NCBI RefSeq assembly: GCF_028282165.1 | Contig: NZ_JANQIM010000011.1 | Coordinates: forward strand, 1-64,000 | Direction: 5' to 3' | Source: Winogradskyella sp. | GTDB lineage: Bacteria; Bacteroidota; Bacteroidia; Flavobacteriales; Flavobacteriaceae | Length of the DNA stretch: 64,000 nucleotides | Part shown: piece after piece, positions 55,301-62,621 of the stretch | Layout of the letters: every line of letters starts with the position of its first letter | How positions within the stretch are numbered: position 1 is the first letter of the stretch | Notes under the pieces: model-generated | The model's database searches: none | Told to the model about the DNA's origin: nothing | The model's input: the letters and a program-made list of their open reading frames with translations, nothing else | Translations under genes and position numbers: made by a program

Positions 55301-55767
55301 TGTTCGTCTAAAGATTTCCCTTCAACATCGCTTAACAATTCATCTACTTTTTCAATTTCATCAGAAACAAAGGTGTCGTTTCGGACTTTAATTAAATCCT
55401 CGAAATTTGAGTATTCAGAAATAAAAGTATCTATTAGTCTTATCTCATTTTGGAAGTCTGGTAAGTCTTTATAGTCAGTTATTTTCAGCTTATTAAATAA
55501 GCTCGTATAGTTGGACTTAAAATTAAATGAATCATAGTTTGCTAAAAAACTTTTTCGGTTACGGAATTCATCAAAATCAACATTGAATTTTTTGATTTCA
55601 TCTAGTTGTTTTTGTAGGCTTTTTTTTTGTTCTTCGCATTTTAGCAAATACTCAATTCTTTGCTGACGTGCTTCTTCTTCAAGTCTTTTTTTCTTTTTAG
55701 CATTTGAATATGCCGAAACAGAAATAGCTGTTAAAGCAATACCTCCTATTACAAAATAAGCTACCAA
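52372..55767 (-). CDS. UvrD-type helicase fused to PD-(D/E)XK nuclease, zinc ribbon, TPR and WYL domains
   Basis: 1131 residues from a TTG start (no ATG before residue 213). Order: N-terminal membrane helix (~3-20) and coiled coil (~22-65); SF1 helicase with Walker A GAGSGKT (173-179); an inserted PD-(D/E)XK-like nuclease (~325-430; KPDFYLP 369-375, YVEHFG 380-385); Walker B DEFQD (562-566), GDDWQSIYRF (591-600), VHSSKGLEADY (756-766), VALTRAKK (810-817); zinc ribbon with C846, C849, C867, C873; TPR repeats (~886-1030); and a WYL-like domain (~1052-1120: VKFEYHKS, LRTIKPSEF, VGYCYMREEDRTFNIERMSKL). WYL domains sense nucleic-acid-type ligands in defence regulators. A membrane-tethered, ligand-gated DNA-processing enzyme is likely; a defence role is inferred from its place in the island. 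Confidence 0.85.
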   Translation of the reverse strand: MVAYFVIGGIALTAISVSAYSNAKKKKRLEEEARQQRIEYLLKCEEQKKSLQKQLDEIKKFNVDFDEFRNRKSFLANYDSFNFKSNYTSLFNKLKITDYKDLPDFQNEIRLIDTFISEYSNFEDLIKVRNDTFVSDEIEKVDELLSDVEGKSLDEQQRNAVVTNEDNNLIIAGAGSGKTLTIAGKVLYLTKRLRVNPKEILLISFTRKSSDEMAERIQRKMDISLPVKTFHKLGLDIIAESTNKKPSIFSLSQKEILQLLSSFISNAKSDDDYFNKLLDFLAYYLKPYKDIHEFKSDSEHQNYLKEQKLEGYKIVDRVTKDGVEIRYRERFKSQEEVLIANFLFRNKIEYKYEESYQYKTASKKFGQYKPDFYLPKYDIYVEHFGIDENNNVPSWFKGKEGMSAKQVYNQGIDWKRNEHKYNGTTLVETYSWEQKKGILLPNLKDKLEEKGVEFNPFSDYELLEYIKENTPEDIDAFTQLINTFLVLYKSNNESINNLSSRAKQEDNKRAMLFLKLFVPILKNYDNYLKERKEVDFSDMINIATTLISNNNFSSPYRYIIIDEFQDISQSRYLLIKALLDQKPNTKLFCVGDDWQSIYRFAGSDIGVFTGFSEYFETSTIKGFKRKTKKSYIEHTYRFDNKLIELSSNFILKNPNQIEKSLKSNKQSVLSPLTIHKYYDAERNGNEAFKALNNALDEINKNEKNNKVSILLLGRYDFENRIIDDSKLISKQYNKLLNRYNYIYKEEHNHQISFLTVHSSKGLEADYIIVLNGNSGTYGFPSEISDDPLLNFLLSKADQFPNGEERRLFYVALTRAKKHVHILSSHEYPSKFITEIEVNEPITTLRCGWCDNGKLVERKGPYGYFYACNNHHYCNYTQKIKAEDLTIVADEFSDKKDFENAIKYYLKSLEIENNNTKVQYSLARAYEQNNQPNEAIEYYSKSLESDRSNIYAFYWRGSAYYDVNNYQEAISDWIKFDEFKPGSNNVYYWVAKANYRLEQYHTAIKYLNKNLEINKDDNESIELRRNCLNRYKEVIQKKETHLKSNSLGDIKNLLQLGVTYNLNVKFEYHKSIQFDGGVQSLRTIKPSEFKTVGNSLCIVGYCYMREEDRTFNIERMSKLILNPNKIEYWSNE

Positions 55768-55971
55768 ATAAACGAATTTTAAGGTTAATCAAATTTTAAT
55801 TTTACATATCCAATGCCTTAATATTTGACACTAATATCCTTAAAAATATGAATCTTTTTTTAAGAAAAAGTAGTAAAAAACGTCATAATTTATACTACTT
55901 AAATATTGATTGTCAATTTATTGAGTCCGTTAGTATCTAAATCTTTAGCAATACTTATCTTCTTAAATTAC

Positions 55972-56187
55972 CTAATAAGTGCTATTAATAATAAGCCATA
56001 ATGTCCATATTAATACTACATAGATACAATAAAAAAATGTACGATTGCCGTAGGTGTTATTAATGCCTTTATTTTTCATGATTACGTGTCTATGAAAAAC
56101 AATTCCAATAACAACTATTATAGCTAGAATTTGAAGTTTTTTCATTTCAGGTGGTAAATTGAACTCTGTTGCGTTTAAGACAATCAT
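55972..56187 (-). CDS. Small two-helix membrane protein
   Basis: 71 residues starting at an ATG that overlaps the previous small ORF's stop (ATGA). Two hydrophobic helices are visible: MKKLQILAIIVVIGIVFHRH (~15-34) and FFYCIYVVLIWTLWLIINS (~51-69). The Met at residue 15 is an alternative start. The coupling and topology suggest a real gene; function unknown. Confidence 0.45.
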   Translation of the reverse strand: MIVLNATEFNLPPEMKKLQILAIIVVIGIVFHRHVIMKNKGINNTYGNRTFFYCIYVVLIWTLWLIINSTY

Positions 56188-56294
56188 AATAAGCGGTTTC
56201 CGTATATGATTAACCCAATAGCAGTATAAATGATTATACCAACGTCTGTATAAAGCATAAACTTCCCAAAATTCAATTGATTTTTTTGTTTCAT
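56184..56294 (-). CDS. Tiny single-pass membrane protein, 36 residues
   Basis: The reverse strand reads MKQKNQLNFGKFMLYTDVGI then IIYTAIGLIIYGNRLL and TGA. One membrane helix ends in a positively charged residue. Its stop and the next ATG share four bases (ATGA), the classic coupling of adjacent genes. No known family. Confidence 0.4.
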   Translation of the reverse strand: MKQKNQLNFGKFMLYTDVGIIIYTAIGLIIYGNRLL

Positions 56295-56382
56295 CTTTTA
56301 AAAATCAAATGCAGAAACCTCAAAGCACTTGTTTTATTAAATGAAAAAAGCGTGAGGTTTCAAGCCTTATAGTGATGAAGGT

Positions 56383-56477
56383 ATCGCCAAACACCTAGCA
56401 ACAAATAAGTACTAACTCACGCCAAAACTGGCGAGAGCATCAGACTTATTAGTTTTGTTGCTTAAAAATTTGGCGAT
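56383..56477. other. Nested hairpin element of unknown function
   Basis: Outer stem ATCGCCAAA (56383-56391)/TTTGGCGAT (56469-56477), inner stem AGCAACAAA (56397-56405)/TTTGTTGCT (56454-56462), then AAGT/ACTT, and a tip CGCCA-AAAC-TGGCG (56420-56433). Just upstream, GAAACCTCA and TGAGGTTTC (about 56317-56361) form another inverted repeat. The whole gap 56295-56654 has no ORF. A structured RNA, a cassette boundary or an insertion scar are options. Confidence 0.6.
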
Positions 56478-56669
56478 TTTACATCACAAACTAATAGCTT
56501 AACGCTTTCGTATTTCTTATATCAATTGTAAATGTAGCAATTATAGACTATAAGTCTTTCATAATGTTTTCAAATCATATTTATGTGTATATTTACCTAC
56601 CCTTCCTAATTAATAGATTTTTATTCTTACCATTTTAAATGGCTAGGAATCTATTTGCAAAATTTTAAA

Positions 56670-57617
56670 ATGCCAATTACAGGAACAGAATTTGAAAGCT
56701 ACACTAAGCCGTTTTTTCGAAAGGTTTTTGAAGAAATAGGGTTTGATGTTTTAGAAGTTAGAAACCAAACATCAGGCACTCAAAATGGCTTTGATATAAA
56801 AGTGTCTTTCACAGATGATAACGGAATTGACAGAAGTATTTTTATAGAATGTAAATACTACGAAACAAAACTTTCATTTACTCAAATAGTTAAAAAGGTT
56901 ATCGAATTAAATGGCTCAAATTATGTTCCAGATGGTTTTATAGCCTTATCTCCAAAAGAGGATATAAGTAATATCGATGATAATTTGAAAGCACAGTTAG
57001 AGTCTTCATATAAGTTTCCTATTAAGTTTTTGACACCTGATTCCGATGTGCATAATTTATTTTCGCTAGATAAAGAATATTACAAAATAGTTTATGATGA
57101 AGACTGTCCAATTAATTTAGATAGAGATACATACTTAAAAAAGTTTAAAGCTCGAATTAATACAATTCTTAACCAAAAAGAAACTCTTTCGATTAGCAAT
57201 ATCATATCAATTTCGGATTCGGATGATACCCCTGAAGAAGAAGAAGGTATGAGAACCTCTTTAGATGAAAAATTAGATGCATTAAGCCCCTCTAGTGAAG
57301 AGAGAATAAGATACCACCAACTTAGATGTAACTATAAGATATTCTTGGAAGAACAACAAGACTTGAATAATGTATTAAGAGCGAAAATTTTAGACTGGCA
57401 AGATGATTTAAGAATTAAGGCGTATAGACTTACTAATAAATTTCAATCTGATCCAGATTATACACCAAGAAAATTTTTCCATGAGTTTTTCAAAGATGCA
57501 GAATCATCACTTATAAGTTTTTATGAAAGTAATTCGTTAAGCGGTAGCCAAGAAAAACTATTGCACGGTGCAGTTATGGAACTGGCTGCGGAGTGTCCTT
57601 TAGATTGGAGAAGATAA
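56670..57617 (+). CDS. ABC-3C system effector: PD-(D/E)XK nuclease with C-terminal partner domain
   Basis: 315 residues from ATG 56670. The N-terminal ~130 residues are a restriction-endonuclease-like domain: TEFESYTKPFFRKVFEEIGFDVLEVR, then GFDIKV (Asp42) and IFIECKYYE (Glu60, Lys62), the D-(18)-ExK pattern of Mrr-type nucleases. The C-terminal ~110 residues (SSEERIRYHQLRCNYKIFLEEQQDL to ELAAECPLDWRR) are like the domain shared by effectors of ABC-3C (ABC three-component) systems. The next gene starts after one base. It probably cuts DNA when released by the ATPase; the target is unknown. Confidence 0.75.
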   Translation: MPITGTEFESYTKPFFRKVFEEIGFDVLEVRNQTSGTQNGFDIKVSFTDDNGIDRSIFIECKYYETKLSFTQIVKKVIELNGSNYVPDGFIALSPKEDISNIDDNLKAQLESSYKFPIKFLTPDSDVHNLFSLDKEYYKIVYDEDCPINLDRDTYLKKFKARINTILNQKETLSISNIISISDSDDTPEEEEGMRTSLDEKLDALSPSSEERIRYHQLRCNYKIFLEEQQDLNNVLRAKILDWQDDLRIKAYRLTNKFQSDPDYTPRKFFHEFFKDAESSLISFYESNSLSGSQEKLLHGAVMELAAECPLDWRR

Positions 57618-57618
57618 T

Positions 57619-58215
57619 ATGAAAGATATAAATACTTTAATTACAGCAATAGAAAAAAACAACCTTCAGGTAAGAATAAATTTGGAGAGACCATATTATA
57701 TTCAACCTGAAGATAGATTAAATTATAGGGCGCATAGAGTTTTGCTAATATTAAAAATGCTCAACACAAAAAGAGGGTTATCAAAAGACGTAATTTCATG
57801 CATGGATTTTCTATTGAGAAATACCACCTATCAAAGAGAATTCATTTTGCAGTATTTTAAAGACAATAAAGCTATAATAAATAAAATAAAGAATTATAAT
57901 TCTACCTCTAGTGTAGAAATGGACAGAAATATTGTTCAATACAAAAGTTTGCCTTGGGACTTAAGATTTAACGATATGTTTCTTTTTCTTTTAGTTAGAG
58001 AGCTTATTGTCTTTACTGAAAGTGAAAAGAACCCTAGAGCAATAATTAGTGATAAAGGAATTGATTATTCACAACGATTTGATGAAATTTTCCCCAATGA
58101 AGCTAATTTTTTAGAGATTTTTGGTAAAACAATTTCTGAAGACAAAACAATTCATATAATAACAAAAGTCATCCCAGAGTCATATTGGAAAGAGAATGAG
58201 AAACTTATTCATTAA
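57619..58215 (+). CDS. ABC-3C middle component
   Basis: 198 residues, all alpha/beta, no membrane segment. LNYRAHRVLLILKMLNTKRGLSKDVISCMDFLLRN matches the helical pattern of middle components of ABC-3C systems, which bridge effector and ATPase. It starts one base after the effector gene and overlaps the ATPase gene by 20 bases. Assigned mainly from the gene order. Confidence 0.65.
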   Translation: MKDINTLITAIEKNNLQVRINLERPYYIQPEDRLNYRAHRVLLILKMLNTKRGLSKDVISCMDFLLRNTTYQREFILQYFKDNKAIINKIKNYNSTSSVEMDRNIVQYKSLPWDLRFNDMFLFLLVRELIVFTESEKNPRAIISDKGIDYSQRFDEIFPNEANFLEIFGKTISEDKTIHIITKVIPESYWKENEKLIH

Positions 58216-60196
58216 TAGACTAAAATATAATATTAGTACATCTGTTGGCTCTAAATTTGGAGCGGATATTGAGTTTGACAGGGGTCTTAATATCGTATAT
58301 GGGCCAAATTCTTTAGGAAAGACAAGTATTATTATAGGTATGTTATATACCTTAGGTTTAGAAAAATCATTTGGAATTTTCAAATCTGCTCAAAACCCAT
58401 TTAAACCTGAGTTTTATGATAGTATTGAAGGGGAAAAAATATCACAATCTTATGTTCAACTAGAGATCTCCAATGGCAATAAAATAATATCTATTGCTAG
58501 GAGTATTATTGGAAAAACAAACGTAGTAGGCATTAAAGATTGTAAAATAAGAGATTTTAACGACACAAAAAAAATTGATTACTACGTTGCTTCAGGAGAC
58601 GGAGTTTCTACAAAAGGCGGTTTACAGCACTTTCTTTATGAGTTTTTAGATATACCTTTTTTAGAAGTCCCTACTTATGACGGTGGCATTTCTAAACTAT
58701 ACTTAGAAAACTTAACGCCTTTATTTTTTGTTGAACAAAGAGCTGGTTGGTCTCAAATTCAATCTATGCAAGTCACTCGCTATGGAATTAGGGATGTTAG
58801 AAGAGTTGCATTTGAATACTTAATGGGATTAGATAGGTTTGAATCTCACCTTATTGAAATTAGAAAAAAAGAAATACAAGAGAAAATCAGAAGGAAAAAA
58901 GCAGTTCTAAATGATAGGGAAGAAGAGGTTATTGTTGGGATTAATGGAGAAAAAGATGAAGACGTATTATTAGTCAATAGAAATGATATTGGAAAAACTA
59001 GTGTTCATGATGGCTTAAACTATTTGGAGAAAAAGTATAATCGTGAATTACAAAACCTTGAAAATCTGAATCAAAATGATGGAGGTGATAAAGATGAAAG
59101 TAAAGGACTGAGACAAAAACTTAGAAGGTTAGACTATCAACTCCGTAAATCAGTTGACAGGGCAAATAAGTTAAATTCAGAAATAGACGGATATATTAAT
59201 TACATAGAAAGAATACATATAAATAAAGCAAAGAATAAACAGTTAAAGAAAATTGAAAACCTTGCTTTGTCATTAAATATAAATACTTGTCCAGTTTGTG
59301 AATCAGAGCTAAAATTAGAGGAAGAAGGAGTATGTAAATTATGCCACTCAGAATTAAAGAGAAAAATTTCTTCCCCTGACCAAAACTTAGCTTTTTTAGA
59401 GGATGAAGAGAAATCTTTTAAAGAGGTTTTAAAATCAAAGAAATTAGAGCTGAAAAAGGTTAGAGTTTCTATTGCAGACCAAAAAGCCAAACTTAAAGAT
59501 GTAGAGGAAACAATAGAGCATAGTATAAATACTTATTCTGATTCTAATAGGTCTAAAGTCCGATTAAAAGTTTTAGAATTGGATGATATTAGGGAGGAGA
59601 TGAAAAGGTATAGGTGGGCTTCTAGGAAATGGCAGGAACTTGAATATTTTCGAGAAGAGTTAGCCGAGTTGGAGTCTGAGAAGAAGACAATTGAAGGTAA
59701 ACTAAAAGACCTTAAATACACAAAACGAGATTTAGAAATTTTAAAATCTATAGTCGATAACTTTCGAAATAATGTAAGAGGCTTAGATTTATTCAGAAGT
59801 AAAGAGTATTTAATAAATCAAATTAAAATTGATGAAAACGATAACTATACACCTTACTTAGATTCTTATGATATTTACAATATTGTCAGTTCAAGTGATA
59901 ATGTTAGAATAATTTTAAGTTACTACTTAAGTCTTTTACAAACATCTGTAAAAAAGGAAAAAGATAAAAATATCAGGTTTCCAAATCTTTTGATTTTTGA
60001 TGAGCCTAAACAGCAAAATTTAGATAATAAGACATTAAAGAAATTCATTAGTTTAATCGAGAAAATAAGTGAGAATAAGAGTCAAATAATTTTGACTACT
60101 TATAGTCACGTTGAAAAAGAAAAGAGTTTATTTAAAAAATATATATGTCATGAAATGGTAGACAGCAATGATTACCTATTAAAAAGAATAGATTGA
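58196..60196 (+). CDS. ABC-3C ATPase with zinc hook (DUF3732-like)
   Basis: 666 residues. An SMC/Rad50-like ATPase: Walker A GPNSLGKT (36-43); coiled coils (~215-360 and ~400-545) with an apical zinc hook formed by C365-x2-C368 and C380-x2-C383; and a C-terminal Walker B LLIFDEPKQQNLD (Asp602-Glu603) with a later TYSHVEKE. The FDEPKQQNLD form is that of DUF3732 ATPases. In ABC-3C systems the ATPase senses DNA or protein cues and controls the nuclease. Its end overlaps the convergent VirE-N gene by 25 bases. Confidence 0.85.
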   Translation: MRNLFINRLKYNISTSVGSKFGADIEFDRGLNIVYGPNSLGKTSIIIGMLYTLGLEKSFGIFKSAQNPFKPEFYDSIEGEKISQSYVQLEISNGNKIISIARSIIGKTNVVGIKDCKIRDFNDTKKIDYYVASGDGVSTKGGLQHFLYEFLDIPFLEVPTYDGGISKLYLENLTPLFFVEQRAGWSQIQSMQVTRYGIRDVRRVAFEYLMGLDRFESHLIEIRKKEIQEKIRRKKAVLNDREEEVIVGINGEKDEDVLLVNRNDIGKTSVHDGLNYLEKKYNRELQNLENLNQNDGGDKDESKGLRQKLRRLDYQLRKSVDRANKLNSEIDGYINYIERIHINKAKNKQLKKIENLALSLNINTCPVCESELKLEEEGVCKLCHSELKRKISSPDQNLAFLEDEEKSFKEVLKSKKLELKKVRVSIADQKAKLKDVEETIEHSINTYSDSNRSKVRLKVLELDDIREEMKRYRWASRKWQELEYFREELAELESEKKTIEGKLKDLKYTKRDLEILKSIVDNFRNNVRGLDLFRSKEYLINQIKIDENDNYTPYLDSYDIYNIVSSSDNVRIILSYYLSLLQTSVKKEKDKNIRFPNLLIFDEPKQQNLDNKTLKKFISLIEKISENKSQIILTTYSHVEKEKSLFKKYICHEMVDSNDYLLKRID

Positions 60197-61353
60197 TTTT
60201 TTTTTAATATTAATTCATGAAAGTTCTTGTAGTACTTCTCGATTGTCTTTATATTTTTTTCCGAAACTTTGGCTAGTTTTTTTTGAGTTATTTTACCTAA
60301 CTCGTTTACATTCCAATTGTGGATGCAATCATTTATTTCCTCGATGGTCTTTTTTTGTTTTAGCTGCCCCATTAACCTATTCGTAATAGTTTTTTTCTCC
60401 AAACTAGTCAGGTTTGATTTAGGATTGAATATTACCCTTCTTTCCCTATTTAAAATTGGAGTTATTTCCTTGTTTTCAAAAACCTTTGAGAGAATCCTTA
60501 AAACTTCCCTCTCTTTTAAAGGCTCTTCGCATCTTGAATTATTAATGCTGTAAATTAATCGAAGAAGTTCCTTGTTTGATTTATTTGGGTTTAAAGCTTT
60601 CATTTGGTAAGCTAATGCAGATAAAATTTGGTTTCTATTCCCAATAGGTATATAGCTTGGGATATAGGCAAGTGCAGTTAGAATTTTCTTTTCAGGGAAA
60701 AATAAGTATTCTTTTCCGCCAAAGTCAAAATCAGCAAAATTATCATACAACCAATTGTTATTTTCCCCCAAATCGGAGTTATCCTTTCTTTTTTTTATAA
60801 ATACATCCGTATTGGGGGTATATAGATTGTTAGTGCTTGCTATATAAGTTAAAGAATTATTATTGATATATATATCCTTATCATAGCTTTGAATACAATA
60901 CTGTGAAGCTTTATTAGCGCATTTATCGGCTATAATTCCAAGCTCTTTGACTATTGACTCATATGTTAATTTGAAGTTGTCCAAAGTTAGGTTATCAACT
61001 TTGACCAACAACCCTCTTCCTTTTCCTGAAAGTGAGAGCCAACTAGCGAATATTAGTGGATTATTTGTGTCAATTTTGGTGTTGTTGTCTATGTCAATGT
61101 ATAAAAATCCAGTAGGCTCTTTTATGTTGCGATTATTCTTATAAACACTGAAGGTAAAATTTAATGTATAGCAGGGGATTTGCCATTTCAGGACATTATA
61201 GCCTTCATCCTTACCATTAGATTTTAAATCTCTTGCCCTTTTAATAATAGATTTGACCTCAGTATTTGGGTTCTTGATTCTATCAAGAAAGGTGTAAATG
61301 TCTATTTCCTCAATCACAGTCGGTTTGGTAACGTTCAAAAAACAATTAGGCAT
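60172..61353 (-). CDS. VirE-N/BT4734-like primase-type protein
   Basis: 393 residues. The N-terminal ~200 residues (ERARDLKSNGKDEGYNVLKWQIP-like segment, FLYIDIDNN, WLSLSGKGRGLLVKV) match the VirE N-terminal/BT4734 family of Bacteroidota mobile elements, related to archaeo-eukaryotic primases. FLYIDID holds acidic residues at the expected metal site. The C-terminal part (~215-393) is helical with HTH character (ITQKKLAKVSEKNIKTIEKYYK). It likely takes part in element replication. It overlaps the HTH gene by 8 bases. Confidence 0.75.
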   Translation of the reverse strand: MPNCFLNVTKPTVIEEIDIYTFLDRIKNPNTEVKSIIKRARDLKSNGKDEGYNVLKWQIPCYTLNFTFSVYKNNRNIKEPTGFLYIDIDNNTKIDTNNPLIFASWLSLSGKGRGLLVKVDNLTLDNFKLTYESIVKELGIIADKCANKASQYCIQSYDKDIYINNNSLTYIASTNNLYTPNTDVFIKKRKDNSDLGENNNWLYDNFADFDFGGKEYLFFPEKKILTALAYIPSYIPIGNRNQILSALAYQMKALNPNKSNKELLRLIYSINNSRCEEPLKEREVLRILSKVFENKEITPILNRERRVIFNPKSNLTSLEKKTITNRLMGQLKQKKTIEEINDCIHNWNVNELGKITQKKLAKVSEKNIKTIEKYYKNFHELILKKNQSILFNR

Positions 61354-61696
61354 TATTGTTCCTCCTTCCTGTATTAAGATAAGTGTAGGCTTCTCCTTCT
61401 ATCTCTGCAATAGTTTGGATGCGCCCTCCCTCTATGTAATTTAGAAGAGATTCTCTTGAGAAGTAAAGTCGATTTCCTCTTTTCATATGAGGAAGTTCTT
61501 TCTTACTTACTTTAGCATAAATTGTAGGTACTGCGAGATTTAAAAATTCGGATGCTTGTTTTATGCTTAGTAAATCTCCTGTTTCTTTTTTTGTATCATT
61601 TTTTTCAAAACTCAATTCTTGTGTTGCTTCCTTAACCCATTTTTTGAAAATTGGTTCGAGTTCTGATAACGATAAATTAATAAATACTTGCTCCAT
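61346..61696 (-). CDS. Excisionase-like helix-turn-helix protein
   Basis: 116 residues. LLSIKQASEFLNLAVPTIYAKVSKKELPHMKRGNRLYFSRESLLNYIE is the MerR-like HTH_17 fold used by phage and ICE excisionases, preceded by a short acidic helix. It lies between the integrase region and the VirE-N gene, the normal order of Bacteroidota integrative elements. It may direct excision or regulate the element. Confidence 0.85.
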   Translation of the reverse strand: MEQVFINLSLSELEPIFKKWVKEATQELSFEKNDTKKETGDLLSIKQASEFLNLAVPTIYAKVSKKELPHMKRGNRLYFSRESLLNYIEGGRIQTIAEIEGEAYTYLNTGRRNNNA

Positions 61697-61791
61697 TGTT
61701 GTTTCTTTTTAGTTAAACAATGGGTGCAATAAAAAATGAGGTAAGGGGTCACGTAATGGTTACTCCCTACTTCAAAACAATGGAATTGTAG

Positions 61792-62610
61792 TTATTCTGC
61801 CTGTTCTTCTTCTAAAATATTTTTGTCGCTTATAAGTGAAGTAAGTGCCTTTTGATAATTTTTTTCAATGAAGGGTATTATTTTTTCAAACTTTGCAATG
61901 GGGTAATCTTGTCTTTTGTAGAGTCTTCTTTTTACTGAATAATAATTTGTTTTAAATGAATTTAAGGTAGTGTCAATTTTATGAATAACCATGAAATTCC
62001 CCCAAGCTTCTTTTTTAGTGTTGAAAGGTTCAAGTAGATTTTTTTCATTTGCATAGTGAAAAATGGTAGCCCATTCAAAAACACTAAAATCATTTTTGTG
62101 AATATGATTTATTTTATCAGTTATGCCCTTAATTGGCTCATTCACTTCAATTTGAGATAGCTTTCTGAAAAAATGTTTAGGTAAGTCATTACCAATGATA
62201 TTTGCATATCTATTAAATACTTCGTGAGATGTGCTTAAATATTCATTTAGATTTCCATTTTCTTGTATTATGTTCTCGAAAATATCTTGCAATTCTATCG
62301 CGCTTGGAATAATAGCTTGATCGTAGTCTAAAGCAGTTTCTATTTTATTTCTAATTCCTCTTATATATTCTTCTGAAAAATCAATATTTACTTTTCTCTC
62401 TCTTTCTTGCTCTAATTCTTTTAGTTCAGTCTCAGATGGTTGGAAATCTCTATTATTAACTTCGAATTTTGTTGTTTTCACACTCTCTCTAAGGGTAAAA
62501 TTTCCTTTGTCTATTTCCTCCCAAAACATTTCAATTGTATCTAATCCGGAATTAATGTAATCGGTGTAAATTTTTATATTTTCTAAATGTTCTAAAATGT
62601 TAGTTGTCAT
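61792..62610 (-). CDS. Mobile-element protein of unknown function
   Basis: 272 residues, soluble, strongly helical and rich in Glu/Lys/Asn (LEHLENIKIYTDYINSGLDTIEMFWEEID; NEKNLLEPFNTKKEAWGNFM; TLNSFKTNYYSVKRRLYKR). It begins 12 bases after the integrase stop, so both are probably cotranscribed. Similar proteins follow integrases in other Bacteroidota elements, from memory only; no domain can be named. Confidence 0.6.
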   Translation of the reverse strand: MTTNILEHLENIKIYTDYINSGLDTIEMFWEEIDKGNFTLRESVKTTKFEVNNRDFQPSETELKELEQERERKVNIDFSEEYIRGIRNKIETALDYDQAIIPSAIELQDIFENIIQENGNLNEYLSTSHEVFNRYANIIGNDLPKHFFRKLSQIEVNEPIKGITDKINHIHKNDFSVFEWATIFHYANEKNLLEPFNTKKEAWGNFMVIHKIDTTLNSFKTNYYSVKRRLYKRQDYPIAKFEKIIPFIEKNYQKALTSLISDKNILEEEQAE

Positions 62611-62621
62611 AAAAGCTATAT

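Noticed and set aside
56383..56477. Retron ncRNA
   Set aside because: The nested stems recall msr-msd folding, but no reverse transcriptase gene is present in the island and no suitable priming guanosine layout can be seen.
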